A stretch of 64,000 nucleotides of DNA, from positions 310,001-374,000 of the forward strand of contig NZ_UTHA01000001.1 in NCBI RefSeq assembly GCF_900582195.1. The letters run 5' to 3'. Positions 1 to 8,758 of the stretch are shown piece by piece; position 1 is the stretch's first letter; each line of letters opens with the position of its first letter. Source of the DNA: Pseudomonas viridiflava (GTDB lineage Bacteria; Pseudomonadota; Gammaproteobacteria; Pseudomonadales; Pseudomonadaceae). The position numbers and the translations under genes were made by a program. A model generated the notes under the pieces. That model saw only the letters and a program-made list of their open reading frames with translations, searched no databases and was not told the DNA's origin.

Positions 1-281
1 ACATAGCACTGACACCCGAACTCAAGGATCGTTTCGACTTCAGCGAGCCTTACGGCAAGGTCGATGGGCAGTTGCTGGCGAAGAAAGACGAGACACCACG
101 GCCGATGGTGCTGGTGCAGGCATTGACTGAAGAGAAGCCGAAAGCGGCGGAACCGGTGGATTTGGCGATTCCGTTTCAGAAGGGTAATCCGGCGTTTCAG
201 GCCAGCCTTGCGAGTGCGATGCAGCGGATCAAGGCGGATGGACGTTTGGCAGCGCTGACTGAGAAGTGGTTGAAGCCTTAG
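1..281 (+). CDS. Amino-acid-type ABC transporter substrate-binding protein, C-terminal part (5' end outside window)
   Basis: The reading frame is open from the first bases and ends at TAG 279-281, giving about 92 C-terminal residues. The ending, with a helix of the type 'FQASLASAMQRIKADGRLAALTEKWL', is the usual C-terminus of periplasmic solute-binding family 3 proteins (polar amino acids, cystine, opines). Such proteins deliver the ligand to an inner-membrane ABC permease. No permease or ATPase follows; the gene is directly followed by a repeat. The ligand cannot be judged from this fragment. The apparent internal TTG start at 72 is not the real start. Confidence 0.8.
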   Translation, partial: IALTPELKDRFDFSEPYGKVDGQLLAKKDETPRPMVLVQALTEEKPKAAEPVDLAIPFQKGNPAFQASLASAMQRIKADGRLAALTEKWLKP

Positions 282-463
282 AAGCCCCTCACCCTAACCC
301 TCTCCCAGAGGGAGAGGGGACTGAATGGGGGATGCTTTAGAGGTACGCCGACCTGAACCTACTTTGCCGAATCCATAATCGACAAGGTCTTTCAGGTCGA
401 TGAATAGCGCCAGACACTTCGGTCGGCCCCCTCTCCCCTTGGGAGAGGGCTGGGGTGAGGGCA
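282..463. repeat. ~185 bp repeat, copy 1 (hairpin-ended, MITE-like)
   Basis: Starts immediately after the stop of the binding-protein fragment and ends 11 bp before the stop codon of the convergent DUF523 gene. The left end carries CCCTCACCC followed by a CCCTCTCCC..GGGAGAGGG hairpin. The right end has the mirror arrangement, a CCCTCTCCC..GGGAGAGGG hairpin followed by GGGGTGAGGG. The middle (GAATCCATAATCG..AAGGTCTTTCAGGTCGATG) is nearly identical to the copy at 6704-6889, which lies in the same orientation. Confidence 0.85.
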
Positions 464-474
464 ACGATTCCGGA

Positions 475-960
475 TCAGTCCAAACTCGCCAGAGCCACCG
501 CAGCCTGCGGCAGTTCAAGCTCGCTGAATACCTGCACCCCATGGCGCTTGAGCAGCGCAGCCGTCACGCCCTCGCCACTGACTTTGACGCCACTGAACGT
601 CCCGTCATACGTCAGCAAATTCCCGCAAGATGGACTATTGGCCTTCAGCACCGCCACGCGAATCCCATGCTTCTGCACCAGCTCCAGCGCCTGCCGCGCG
701 CCATCGAGAAACTGCGCACTGACATCCTCGCCCTCAGTGGTGATCACCGCGGCGACACCATCGAGCACTTCACCACCCTGCCCGCCCGGAATCTCCGCCG
801 CTGCCCGTGGCGTCGGCAATCCCCCAGCGACTTCCGGACACAAAGGCACCACCCGCCCTTCGGCAATCCACTGTTCAAGCAGATCAAACGGCCCGCTCGC
901 ACCGCCGTCGTAACGCACGCGGTGGCCCAACAGGCAGCGACTGACCAGAATCCTGTCCAT
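475..960 (-). CDS. DUF523 (YbbK-like) family protein
   Basis: 161 residues from the ATG at 960, chosen because the family begins with M-x-x-I-L-V-S-x-C-L-L-G; an upstream in-frame start at 981 would add seven atypical residues. Visible family marks are the N-terminal SRCLLGHRVRYDGG, the CPEVAGGLPTPR segment and an SPSCG motif near residue 110. The conserved cysteines suggest metal or cofactor binding, but the biochemical role of the family is not established. The gene abuts the 2OG-dioxygenase gene upstream (1 bp gap), so the two are probably co-transcribed. Confidence 0.85.
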   Translation of the reverse strand: MDRILVSRCLLGHRVRYDGGASGPFDLLEQWIAEGRVVPLCPEVAGGLPTPRAAAEIPGGQGGEVLDGVAAVITTEGEDVSAQFLDGARQALELVQKHGIRVAVLKANSPSCGNLLTYDGTFSGVKVSGEGVTAALLKRHGVQVFSELELPQAAVALASLD

Positions 961-961
961 C

Positions 962-1585
962 TCAGAACGGCTCGTTGCCACGACGGCGGAACCAGCCAGT
1001 CAGCGACAAGCGCTCGCGGTGCGCCGGCAGCACTTCGTGCGGCACTTCGCCGGAAAGAAACACCACCAGACACCCGCCGGTAGGCTGTACGTCATGCACG
1101 CGTTCATCGTTCAGGTACATGCGCAACTGACCGCCATCCTCCGGCAGCCAAGCGTCATTGAGGTAAACCACCACCGAGACCATGCGCTTGTCGTCGTCGC
1201 GAAAACGGTCGACGTGCTTGCGATAGAACGCACCCGGCGGATACAGCGCGAAATGGCATTCAAAGTCCTCAAGACCCAGAAACAGGCCACGATTGAGCGC
1301 CTCGCGCAGGCTTTCCATCAAGTTCAGATAGCGGTCGCTGGCCTCGGCCTGACCGGGGTCGATCCACTGAATGTGATCGCCGCGAATACCTTCGCGAATC
1401 TCTGAAAACGGCCCGCGACCGACCGCCGCCGGCGCCAGTTCACCTTCGGCCTCACGTTTACGGCACTCGGCCGCCAGCTCGCGGGTCAAACCGGCGGGCA
1501 GGAAAATGTTCTGCTGCGACCAGCCGTGGTCGGCCAGGTCATCGACAATGCGTAACAGCAGTGGGTGTTCAGAGGATATTTGCAT
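962..1585 (-). CDS. 2-oxoglutarate/Fe(II)-dependent dioxygenase (SM-20/prolyl-4-hydroxylase-like)
   Basis: 207 residues from the ATG at 1585. In-frame ATG 1594 is an alternative, and no strong ribosome site decides between them. The double-stranded beta-helix iron site is visible: H124 and D126 in KHVDRF, H183 in PHEVLP, and an arginine around 190-192 for the 2-oxoglutarate carboxylate. The YLND..GGQLRMY strand pattern fits the P4Hc/SM-20 branch. The substrate is unknown; relatives hydroxylate protein side chains. It lies 1 bp upstream of the DUF523 gene, suggesting a two-gene unit. Confidence 0.85.
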   Translation of the reverse strand: MQISSEHPLLLRIVDDLADHGWSQQNIFLPAGLTRELAAECRKREAEGELAPAAVGRGPFSEIREGIRGDHIQWIDPGQAEASDRYLNLMESLREALNRGLFLGLEDFECHFALYPPGAFYRKHVDRFRDDDKRMVSVVVYLNDAWLPEDGGQLRMYLNDERVHDVQPTGGCLVVFLSGEVPHEVLPAHRERLSLTGWFRRRGNEPF

Positions 1586-1702
1586 GGCGCGCATAGTATG
1601 TCGGCGGCAAGAAATCCGACAGAGCCACGCGGCGGCTTGATACGAATTCTCGACAAGTACCGGCACCGCACGGAGAATAGTCCGCTGCTGACAGGAGTCC
1701 CT

Positions 1703-2434
1703 ATGCGCCGTTTGCTTTTTTCACTGTTGATGTTCTGCGTTTTGCCCGCCTGGGCGGACGGCCACGATCAGTTGTACAAGGTCGCCGGCTGGCCAGATCA
1801 ACGTGCGCATTTCAACGATGCCCTGACGGCCGCACAGCAGCGCTATCAGAACAGCCTGCCGCCGGCGGTGTTTCAAGCATTGGTGAATAACAGCAATCAG
1901 CGCTTCGCCCCGCAGGCCGTCGATCAACGTGCCGAAGCACAACTGCGGCAGAAGCTTGCCGATCCGAAACCGGCGCTGACGTTCTTTCAATCGCCACTGG
2001 GCAAGAAAATCGTCGCCGCCGAATTGCTGGCGACGCGCCGCGATCAATTGGCGAAAAACGCCAAGGGTCTGCCGAAGATGCAGGCCAGCGACAGCCGTCT
2101 GCTGATCATCGGCCACCTTGCTCAAGCCTTGCCGGCCCGTGAAGCCGGCGCCGAAGTGAGCCTGGCGATTGCTGGTGTGGCAGCGGACAGCCTGAGTTCG
2201 ATGATCCCGGGGCTGCTCGGTGGTGGTCAGGCGCAAGGCATGCTCAATGGTCAGCGCCAGCGTTTGATGGATCAGATCGGCGCGGACATGAACAACACGC
2301 TGCTCTACGTTTATCGCGACTTGTCGGATGAAGAGCTGGAAGAGTTTGCGACGTTTGCCGAGTCGGCTGAGGGCAAGGCGTATTACCAAGCCGCTCTGGC
2401 GGCGATTCGGGCGGGGCTTGCGGTCGGGCAATGA
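1703..2434 (+). CDS. Exported DUF2059-like protein
   Basis: 243 residues. The ATG at 1703 has an AGGAG ten bases upstream, and the protein opens with a clear signal peptide (MRRLLFSLLMFCVLPAWA, cleavage after AWA), so it is periplasmic. The remainder is helical. The C-terminal segment LSDEELEEFATFAESAEGKAYYQA resembles the DUF2059 pattern, and a similar stretch (FFQSPLGKKIV) occurs near residue 95. There is no known function. It is a single gene, divergent from the dioxygenase and convergent with the hydrolase at 2567-3514. Confidence 0.7.
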   Translation: MRRLLFSLLMFCVLPAWADGHDQLYKVAGWPDQRAHFNDALTAAQQRYQNSLPPAVFQALVNNSNQRFAPQAVDQRAEAQLRQKLADPKPALTFFQSPLGKKIVAAELLATRRDQLAKNAKGLPKMQASDSRLLIIGHLAQALPAREAGAEVSLAIAGVAADSLSSMIPGLLGGGQAQGMLNGQRQRLMDQIGADMNNTLLYVYRDLSDEELEEFATFAESAEGKAYYQAALAAIRAGLAVGQ

Positions 2435-2457
2435 TCCTTGTTGCCTGACAAACCGCC

Positions 2458-2550
2458 TTCGCGAGCAAGCTCGCTCCCACATTTGGATCTTCAGCGAACA
2501 CAAAATTGTGAACATCCCCAAGCCCCTGTGGGAGCGAGCTTGCTCGCGAA
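2458..2550. repeat. REP doublet (REPIN)
   Basis: TTCGCGAGCAAGCTCGCTCC at 2458 and its inverse TGTGGGAGCGAGCTTGCTCG at 2527, separated by 45 bp. It lies in the gap between two convergent stop codons. Each unit can also fold by itself through GCGAGCaaGCTCGC. Confidence 0.92.
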
Positions 2551-2566
2551 AGGGCCCTCACAGACG

Positions 2567-3514
2567 CTACAGATTCCGGCCCCTGATCCGCTTGCTCAGA
2601 AACTCGAAATACTCCTCGCGCATCTCCACCGTCTCATTCGCCAGATGATGCCGCGCCTCGGCCAGCAGCAAGATCTGCGGCCGATCGAACTTCCACTTCA
2701 TCACCTGCAAATTGTGCTGCCAGTCCACCGTCATGTCCGCCTGCCCCTGAATGATCAGCGGCCGTCGCGGACTTTTTTTCGCGTGCTCGACGCGAATGAT
2801 CCAACGCGACAACGCCCCGACCCATTTCGTCGGCAAGCGTCGCGGCTGCAACGGATCAGCCTGCAGAAACGGCAGGAAATCCGGATCATTGGAGTTCTCG
2901 CTGAAGCGCCGCGCGACACCCCGAACGAAGGGCCTGAGCAGGTAATAACTCAGCTGCGACCAGCCCCACGCCCGTGGCCGCACCAGCGGCGCCATCAAAA
3001 TCACCTGGCCCTGCGCCGGGCTGTTTTCAGCATGGTTGAGCAGGTGATCAACCACAATCGCCCCGCCGGTGCTTTGCCCGCACAGATGCCACGGTTGCGG
3101 TAGCGCAATCGACTGCGCCTCGGCGAACAACGCCTGCAGAACGTCCTGGTATTCAGAGAAATCGCGGATGCTTGCGCGCGGCCCGCTCGACAGGCCATGG
3201 CCCGGCAAGTCGCAGGCGATCACCGCAAAATCCTGTTCCAGCGCCCACTCGATCACATGTCGATACAGCCCGACGTGATCGTAGTAACCGTGCAGCAGAA
3301 ACAGCGTCGCCTTGACCTTCTCCGGCCACCAGCAATGGCTGACCACTTCATAGCCATCTACCTCGAAACGGCCCATGCCACGCCAGACATCCCGCTCGGG
3401 AAAGTCGGTTTTGTAAAAGCGCTGATAAGCCTTGGCCTCGTCCGACAACGGCTGCCACTCGGCCAAAGGCTTGAGGCTGGCGCGGATCTGATCGGGGTCG
3501 AAAGTGGCAGGCAT
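2567..3514 (-). CDS. Alpha/beta hydrolase (S33 / monoacylglycerol-lipase-like)
   Basis: 315 residues, ATG at 3514. Hydrolase_4 architecture: oxyanion-hole segment LFLLHGYYDH near residue 92, strand-turn CDLPGHGLS, nucleophile elbow GQSTGG near residue 145 (serine nucleophile), an acid candidate in QGQADMTVDW, and the catalytic histidine in EARHHLANE near residue 288. This order matches monoacylglycerol lipase and lysophospholipase-type serine hydrolases. No signal peptide is present, so it is cytosolic. The substrate is not known. Confidence 0.85.
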   Translation of the reverse strand: MPATFDPDQIRASLKPLAEWQPLSDEAKAYQRFYKTDFPERDVWRGMGRFEVDGYEVVSHCWWPEKVKATLFLLHGYYDHVGLYRHVIEWALEQDFAVIACDLPGHGLSSGPRASIRDFSEYQDVLQALFAEAQSIALPQPWHLCGQSTGGAIVVDHLLNHAENSPAQGQVILMAPLVRPRAWGWSQLSYYLLRPFVRGVARRFSENSNDPDFLPFLQADPLQPRRLPTKWVGALSRWIIRVEHAKKSPRRPLIIQGQADMTVDWQHNLQVMKWKFDRPQILLLAEARHHLANETVEMREEYFEFLSKRIRGRNL

Positions 3515-3613
3515 GCGGGTATTCCAAAGCGGTAAACAGACTTTATCGGCCTGCGATATTCATCTGTTGCGGCAAGCATGGCAAGCTAGCCGACCTTTCG
3601 AGGAACGAAAACC

Positions 3614-4192
3614 ATGCGTTCGCCCTACCGCACCGCACTGTTTGCCAGCCTGCTCGCGTTGATCTGCGCCGGGGTGCTGTGGGCCGCATACGACTGGTTT
3701 CAGGGGCGTTATCTGCGCGCGTTCAGCGAACACACGGCGGTGTTTTCCGGTGATCCGCTGCGCCTTCCTGACAATCTCGCCGGCCCTGGCAAGATTCGTC
3801 TGGTGCATTTCTGGGATCCGGCCTGCCCGTGCAACGTCGGCAATCAACAGCATCTGACCGAGATGGTCGAGCAGTTCGGCGCCAAGGGTGTTGAGTTCTT
3901 CGCCGTGCAAAAAACCGGCAGCCACGGGCAGTTGCCCGCCACCCTCAGCAGTCTGAAAACCATCACGGTATTGCCCGGCTCTGAACAGGTTCCGGCCAGC
4001 CCGGCCGTGGCGATCTGGGATCGCAGTGGCAAACTGGCCTACTTCGGCCCGTACAGCGAAGGCCTGACCTGCAACTCCAGCAACAGCTTTATCGAACCGA
4101 TTTTGAATGCCCTGACCGAAGATCGCCCGGTCAATGCCACGCACACCCTGGCAGTCGGGTGTTACTGCCCATGGCCGGTGGAGGCGCAGTAA
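3614..4192 (+). CDS. Membrane-anchored thioredoxin-fold protein (DUF6436-like)
   Basis: 192 residues. An uncleaved N-terminal membrane segment (residues 7-26) is followed by a periplasmic thioredoxin-like domain: VHFWDPACPCNVGNQ carries a CPC in place of the usual CxxC, and a later SPAVAIWDRSGKLAYFGPY strand supplies the proline-preceded strand. The cysteine-rich tail (GCYCPWP) is unusual. It may be a thiol reductase or thiol chaperone; the replaced active site makes the redox function uncertain. It lies about 100 bp ahead of the acylase gene on the same strand, so it may be co-transcribed and help that exported enzyme fold (inference). Confidence 0.7.
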   Translation: MRSPYRTALFASLLALICAGVLWAAYDWFQGRYLRAFSEHTAVFSGDPLRLPDNLAGPGKIRLVHFWDPACPCNVGNQQHLTEMVEQFGAKGVEFFAVQKTGSHGQLPATLSSLKTITVLPGSEQVPASPAVAIWDRSGKLAYFGPYSEGLTCNSSNSFIEPILNALTEDRPVNATHTLAVGCYCPWPVEAQ

Positions 4193-4294
4193 GGCATTCC
4201 GGACTTTTCAAGGACAGCGCTGCACGGCACGGAAGGTCTGTGCTAATTGTTTGCAGCCCGACGGGCGGCAATCCCGTATGCACAAGGAGTCACC

Positions 4295-6703
4295 ATGAAG
4301 CGCGTGTTCACCGTACTTGGCTTGCTCATCGTTGTTCTGCTCGCCGGCGTCGGCTGGTATGTCTACAGCAAACAACCGACGCGCCAGGGCCAGGTCGAAC
4401 TGCGTAACCTGCAAGGCTCGGTGAGCGTGCGTTATGACGAACGCGGTGTGCCGCACATTCGTGCCGAGAACGAAACCGACCTCTACCGCGCCCTCGGCTA
4501 TGTGCATGCCCAGGATCGCCTGTTCCAGATGGAAGCCATGCGCCGCCTTGCCCGGGGCGAACTGGCCGAAGTCCTCGGGCCGAAGCTGCTCGACACCGAC
4601 AAACTGTTCCGCAGCCTGCGCATCCGCGAGCGCGCCGCCAGTTACGTCGCCAGTCTCGATAAACAGTCGCCAGCGTGGAAGGGCCTGCAAGCCTATCTGG
4701 ATGGCATTAACCAGTATCAGGATACGCACGCCGCGCCGATCGAGTTTGACGTGCTGGGCATCCCCAAGCGGCCGTTCACCGCCGAAGACAGCATCAGCGT
4801 CGCCGGGTACATGGCCTACAGCTTTGCCGCCGCGTTCCGCACCGAACCGTTGCTGACCTATGTGCGCGATCAACTCGGCGCCGGTTACCTCAACGTTTTC
4901 GACCTCGACTGGCAGCCCAAAGGTGTGCTGGTCAACGGTCACGCCAAGCCTGCGCCGGCCCTCGCCGCCGGCGACTGGAAAGACCTCAATGCCCTCGCCC
5001 GCCTCAGCGAACAAGCGTTGATCGACAATGGCCTGCCGCAGTTCGAAGGCAGCAACGCCTGGGTCATCGCCGGCAGCCGCAGCCAGAGCGGCAAACCTCT
5101 GCTAGCGGGTGATCCGCACATTCGCTTCTCGGTGCCGTCGGTGTGGTACGAAGCGCAATTGTCAGCGCCGGGCTTCGAGCTGTACGGCCATCATCAGGCG
5201 CTGGTGCCGTTTGCGTTCCTCGGTCACAACCTCGATTTCGGCTGGAGCCTGACCATGTTCCAGAACGACGATCTGGACCTGATCGCCGAGAAGATCAACC
5301 CGGATAACACCAATCAGGTCTGGTATCGCGGCCAGTGGACCGACATGGTCGTCACACAGCAGCAGATCAACGTGAAGGGGCAGTCGCCGGTGACCCTGAC
5401 CCTGCGCCAATCGCCCCACGGCCCGATCGTCAACGATGCGCTCGGCACCGCTGCCGGCAAAACGCCGATCGCCATGTGGTGGGCCTTCCTCGAAACGCCA
5501 AATCCGATCCTTGAAGGCTTCTACCAGCTCAACCGCGCCGACACCCTGGCCAAGGCCCGCGCCGCTGCGGCGAAAGTGCAGGCACCGGGGCTGAACCTGG
5601 TTTACGCCAACGCCAAGGGCGATATCGCCTGGTGGGCTTCGGCGCTGCTGCCCAAGCGCCCCGCCGGGGTCAGACCGGAATTCATTCTCGACGGCAGCAG
5701 CAATCAGGCCGACAAGGACGGCTTTTACCCGTTCAGCGCCAACCCGCAGGAAGAGAACCCGGCACGCGGCTATATCGTCTCGGCCAACTTCCAGCCACTG
5801 TCGCCGACTGGCATGGAGATTCCCGGTTATTACAACCTCGCCGATCGCGGGCAGCAACTCAATCGTCAGCTTGCCGACAAGAGCGTGAAGTGGACCAACG
5901 AGGCCAATCAGAAACTGCAACTGGGCACCGCCACCGGCTACGGCCCGCGCTTGCTGGCGCCATTGCTGCCGGTGCTGCGTGAGGTCGTCAGCGATCCGGC
6001 GCAACTGAAACTGGTCGAGCAACTGGCGCATTGGCCAGGCGACTATCCGCTGGATTCGGTCAGTGCGACGGTGTTCAACCAGTTCCTCTACGACCTGGCC
6101 GATGCGGCAATGCGCGATGAGTTGGGCAATGACTTCTTCGACACATTGCTGTCGACGCGGGTGATCGATGCGGCGCTGCCGAAACTGGCGGCGAATGCCG
6201 ATTCACCGTGGTGGGACAACCGCAGCACACCGAACAAGGAGACCCGTGTCGATATCGTCCGCGCGGCGTGGCAGGCAAGCATGCAGCATTTGAAGCTGAC
6301 CCTCGGCGATAACTCCGCCGAGTGGAAATGGGGCGCCGCACACACGCTGGCCCATGGTCATCCGCTGGGGCAACAGAAGCCGCTGGAGCGGATTTTCAAC
6401 GTCGGGCCGTTTGCGGCGCCGGGCAGTCATGAAGTGCCGAACAACCTGTCGGCGAAGATCGGCCCGGCGCCGTGGCCGGTAACCTATGGGCCGTCGACGC
6501 GGCGTTTGGTGGATTTTGCTGACCCGGCGCATGGGCTGACGATTAACCCGGTTGGGCAGAGTGGTGTGCCGTTTGATAGCCACTATGACGATCAGGCTGA
6601 GGCGTATGTCGACGGGATGTATGTGCAGGCGCATTTCAATGACGAAGAGGTGACGGCGAATACGCGCAGTACGTTGAAGTTGTTGCCGGCGCGGGCACCT
6701 TAA
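4295..6703 (+). CDS. Penicillin acylase family Ntn-hydrolase (candidate AHL acylase)
   Basis: 802 residues from the ATG at 4295, preceded by AAGGAG. An N-terminal hydrophobic segment (residues 5-24) exports or anchors it. Penicillin-acylase layout: alpha part with YVHAQDRLFQMEAMRR (65-83), linker, then EGSNAWV where Gly252-Ser253 is the expected self-cleavage site and Ser253 becomes the N-terminal nucleophile of the beta chain, followed by SGKPLLAGDPH. Family members deacylate beta-lactams, acyl-homoserine lactones or other amides. As I recall, the P. aeruginosa AHL acylase hacB lies beside spuH, close to this position, which makes an AHL acylase the first hypothesis; substrate is not proven by sequence. 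Confidence 0.85.
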   Translation: MKRVFTVLGLLIVVLLAGVGWYVYSKQPTRQGQVELRNLQGSVSVRYDERGVPHIRAENETDLYRALGYVHAQDRLFQMEAMRRLARGELAEVLGPKLLDTDKLFRSLRIRERAASYVASLDKQSPAWKGLQAYLDGINQYQDTHAAPIEFDVLGIPKRPFTAEDSISVAGYMAYSFAAAFRTEPLLTYVRDQLGAGYLNVFDLDWQPKGVLVNGHAKPAPALAAGDWKDLNALARLSEQALIDNGLPQFEGSNAWVIAGSRSQSGKPLLAGDPHIRFSVPSVWYEAQLSAPGFELYGHHQALVPFAFLGHNLDFGWSLTMFQNDDLDLIAEKINPDNTNQVWYRGQWTDMVVTQQQINVKGQSPVTLTLRQSPHGPIVNDALGTAAGKTPIAMWWAFLETPNPILEGFYQLNRADTLAKARAAAAKVQAPGLNLVYANAKGDIAWWASALLPKRPAGVRPEFILDGSSNQADKDGFYPFSANPQEENPARGYIVSANFQPLSPTGMEIPGYYNLADRGQQLNRQLADKSVKWTNEANQKLQLGTATGYGPRLLAPLLPVLREVVSDPAQLKLVEQLAHWPGDYPLDSVSATVFNQFLYDLADAAMRDELGNDFFDTLLSTRVIDAALPKLAANADSPWWDNRSTPNKETRVDIVRAAWQASMQHLKLTLGDNSAEWKWGAAHTLAHGHPLGQQKPLERIFNVGPFAAPGSHEVPNNLSAKIGPAPWPVTYGPSTRRLVDFADPAHGLTINPVGQSGVPFDSHYDDQAEAYVDGMYVQAHFNDEEVTANTRSTLKLLPARAP

Positions 6704-6889
6704 AAGCCCCTCACCCTGGCCCTCTCCCGGGGGGAGAGGGGACCGATTGGGGGATGCTCATGGCTTACAGCGACCTGACACTGCTTTACCGAATCCATAA
6801 TCGCTAAGGTCTTTCAGGTCGATGTATCACGCCAGACACTGCGGTCGGCCCCCTCTCCCTCCGGGAGAGGGCTGGGGTGAGGGTGAGGG
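6704..6889. repeat. ~185 bp repeat, copy 2
   Basis: Same orientation and overall structure as the copy at 282-463. It begins one base after the acylase stop and ends at the base before the stop codon of the convergent regulator gene at 6890, so it is essentially the whole convergent gap. The terminal arms (CCCTCACCC / GGGTGAGGG) and internal GGGAGAGGG hairpins are conserved. The middle differs from copy 1 by scattered substitutions. Confidence 0.85.
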
Positions 6890-7855
6890 TTAAAGCACCA
6901 CCGCAAAATTCAGCCGAAACTGCTGCGGCGTCACGCCTAACCTTCGGTTAAACACCCCACGCATATGCTGCGCATCGCGAAACCCACACTGATACGCCAC
7001 AGTCTTCAACGGCGCCGCCGTGCTTTCCAGCATCACCCGCGCCGCATCCACCCGCGCCCGCTCGACGAACTCCGCCGGCGTCACCTTCGCCTCCCGAGCA
7101 AACACCCGAGAAAAGTTACGCGCACTCATGTTCGCTGCATTGGCCAGATCGGCAATCGTCAGATCGCCCGTGAGATTGGCCAGCACATACAACTGCACCA
7201 TCGCCACCGCCGACGTCGGCTCCGCATGCGGCGTCAGGAACGGGCTGAACTGCGACTGCCCACCCGAACGCTGGGTGAACACCACCAGCCGTTTAGCCAC
7301 GCTCAGCGCCACTTCAGCACCGTGATCACGCGCCAGCAAATACAGCGACATATCGATCCCCGCCGTGACCCCGGCCGAGGTGTAGAGCGTGCCGTCCTCG
7401 ACATACAAGCGATCGGCCTCGACCTGCGTGGCCGGGCACAACTGCGCCAGCGCCTCGGCATCGTTCCAGTGTGTGGTGACAGTGCGCCCCTCCAGCAATC
7501 CGGCGCGCGCCAGCATGAACGCGCCGTTGCAGATCGAGCCGAAACGCTGCGCCCGTGCACAGGCCCCGCGCAGCCAACCGTAGAACGTCGCGCCGAAATC
7601 CATGAAGGGCAATTGCGGCCCGCCGGCGACCAGCAGCAGATCGTAGGCATCGAGTGCTTCGCTGAAATGCCGATGGGCGTTCAGGTTCAAACCATTGGAA
7701 CAGGCCATGGGGCCGTGTTCGACGCCGATCACTTCGAGCCGATAGTGATCCTCGGGCGCCAGGAAGCGATTGGCTTCGGCGAACACATCCATCGGGCCGC
7801 TGACGTCCAGCGACTGCACGCCGGCGAACACCACGATGGCGACGGTTTTGGTCAT
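6890..7855 (-). CDS. GlxA-type transcriptional regulator (DJ-1/PfpI domain + AraC HTH)
   Basis: 321 residues, ATG 7855 with AAAGGAG upstream. Residues 1-190 form a DJ-1/PfpI-like domain (VAIVVFAGVQSLDVSGPMDVF; SICNGAFMLARAGLLEGR with the nucleophile-elbow cysteine). Residues ~215-321 are an AraC-type double HTH (LTIADLANAANMSARNFSRVFARE and LKTVAYQCGFRDAQHMRGVFNR). Proteins of this build usually activate neighbouring catabolic genes. It is divergent from the HD-domain gene at 8009 with a 153 bp shared promoter region, so that gene is the obvious target candidate. Confidence 0.9.
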   Translation of the reverse strand: MTKTVAIVVFAGVQSLDVSGPMDVFAEANRFLAPEDHYRLEVIGVEHGPMACSNGLNLNAHRHFSEALDAYDLLLVAGGPQLPFMDFGATFYGWLRGACARAQRFGSICNGAFMLARAGLLEGRTVTTHWNDAEALAQLCPATQVEADRLYVEDGTLYTSAGVTAGIDMSLYLLARDHGAEVALSVAKRLVVFTQRSGGQSQFSPFLTPHAEPTSAVAMVQLYVLANLTGDLTIADLANAANMSARNFSRVFAREAKVTPAEFVERARVDAARVMLESTAAPLKTVAYQCGFRDAQHMRGVFNRRLGVTPQQFRLNFAVVL

Positions 7856-8008
7856 GGCGGCAAAGCTCCTTTGGGTCTCTGAGCCGAGTTGGCACGATTT
7901 GCAGGTGGATTGGCAAGGATCGTGGCCATGCATCGATTGTCCGCTTTCAGCGCCGGGAACAGACTTTCCCCATCAGCGCCACGACGGCGTTCACTGAGGA
8001 AACTCCCC

Positions 8009-8647
8009 ATGAACACGACCATTGCCGGCATCAAAATCCCCGACAGCACCCTCGCCCGGGCCACTACCGAGTACATCCGCGACATCGAGTCCGACCTGCT
8101 CTATCACCACTCGCGGCGGGTCTTCCTGTTCGGCGCCTTGAGTGGCGAGCGCCAGCAACTGGCCTATGATCCGGAGCTGTTGTACGTCGGCGCGATGTTC
8201 CATGACCTCGGTCTGGTCGAGGGCCATCGTAGCGCTGACGAACGTTTTGAAGTGGATGGGGCCAACGCAGCGGCGGCGTTTCTCAAACCGTACGGGTTGA
8301 GCGATGACGACATCGAGCAGGTGTGGCTGTCGATTGCCCTGCACACCACGCCGGGCGTGCCCAAGCATCTGCGCCCAACCGTGGCGCTGGTGACCGCTGG
8401 TGTGGAAATGGACGTGCTGGGCATGGATTACGCAGCCTTCAGCACCGTGCAGCGTGAAGCGGTGGTGCATGCGCACCCGCGCGGGGAAGGGTTCAAGGAG
8501 TGCATCATCTGCGCGTTTGCCGATGGCTTGCGCCATCGTCCGCAGACCACGTTCGGCAATGTGAAGACCGATGTGCTGGTGGATCAGGAGCCGGGGTTCA
8601 AACCGATGAACTTTGTCGAGGTCATCCGCCACTCTCCCTGGACCTGA
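8009..8647 (+). CDS. HD-domain hydrolase / hydratase-like protein
   Basis: 212 residues. Start ATG 8009 was chosen over longer in-frame options because conserved-looking protein begins there and GAGGAA lies just upstream. The HD metal site is visible: H in LLYHHSRRVFLFG, the HD pair in AMFHDLGLVEGH (~residues 69-70), and IALHTTPG later. The pattern resembles the HD branch that includes cyanamide hydratase and small phosphohydrolases. Substrate unknown. It is likely controlled by the divergent GlxA-type regulator. Confidence 0.8.
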   Translation: MNTTIAGIKIPDSTLARATTEYIRDIESDLLYHHSRRVFLFGALSGERQQLAYDPELLYVGAMFHDLGLVEGHRSADERFEVDGANAAAAFLKPYGLSDDDIEQVWLSIALHTTPGVPKHLRPTVALVTAGVEMDVLGMDYAAFSTVQREAVVHAHPRGEGFKECIICAFADGLRHRPQTTFGNVKTDVLVDQEPGFKPMNFVEVIRHSPWT

Positions 8648-8663
8648 AGGCCACCCAAAAACA

Positions 8664-8752
8664 TGTGGGAGCGAGCTTGCTCGCGAAGGCGGTAGGTCAG
8701 TCACGTGGATGTTGACTGACAGATCGCATTCGCGAGCAAGCTCGCTCCCACA
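8664..8752. repeat. REP doublet (REPIN)
   Basis: TGTGGGAGCGAGCTTGCTCG at 8664-8683 and its inverse ending at 8752, with ~41 bp between the units. It has the GTGGGAG-first topology and lies between convergent stop codons. Confidence 0.92.
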
Positions 8753-8758
8753 GGGATT

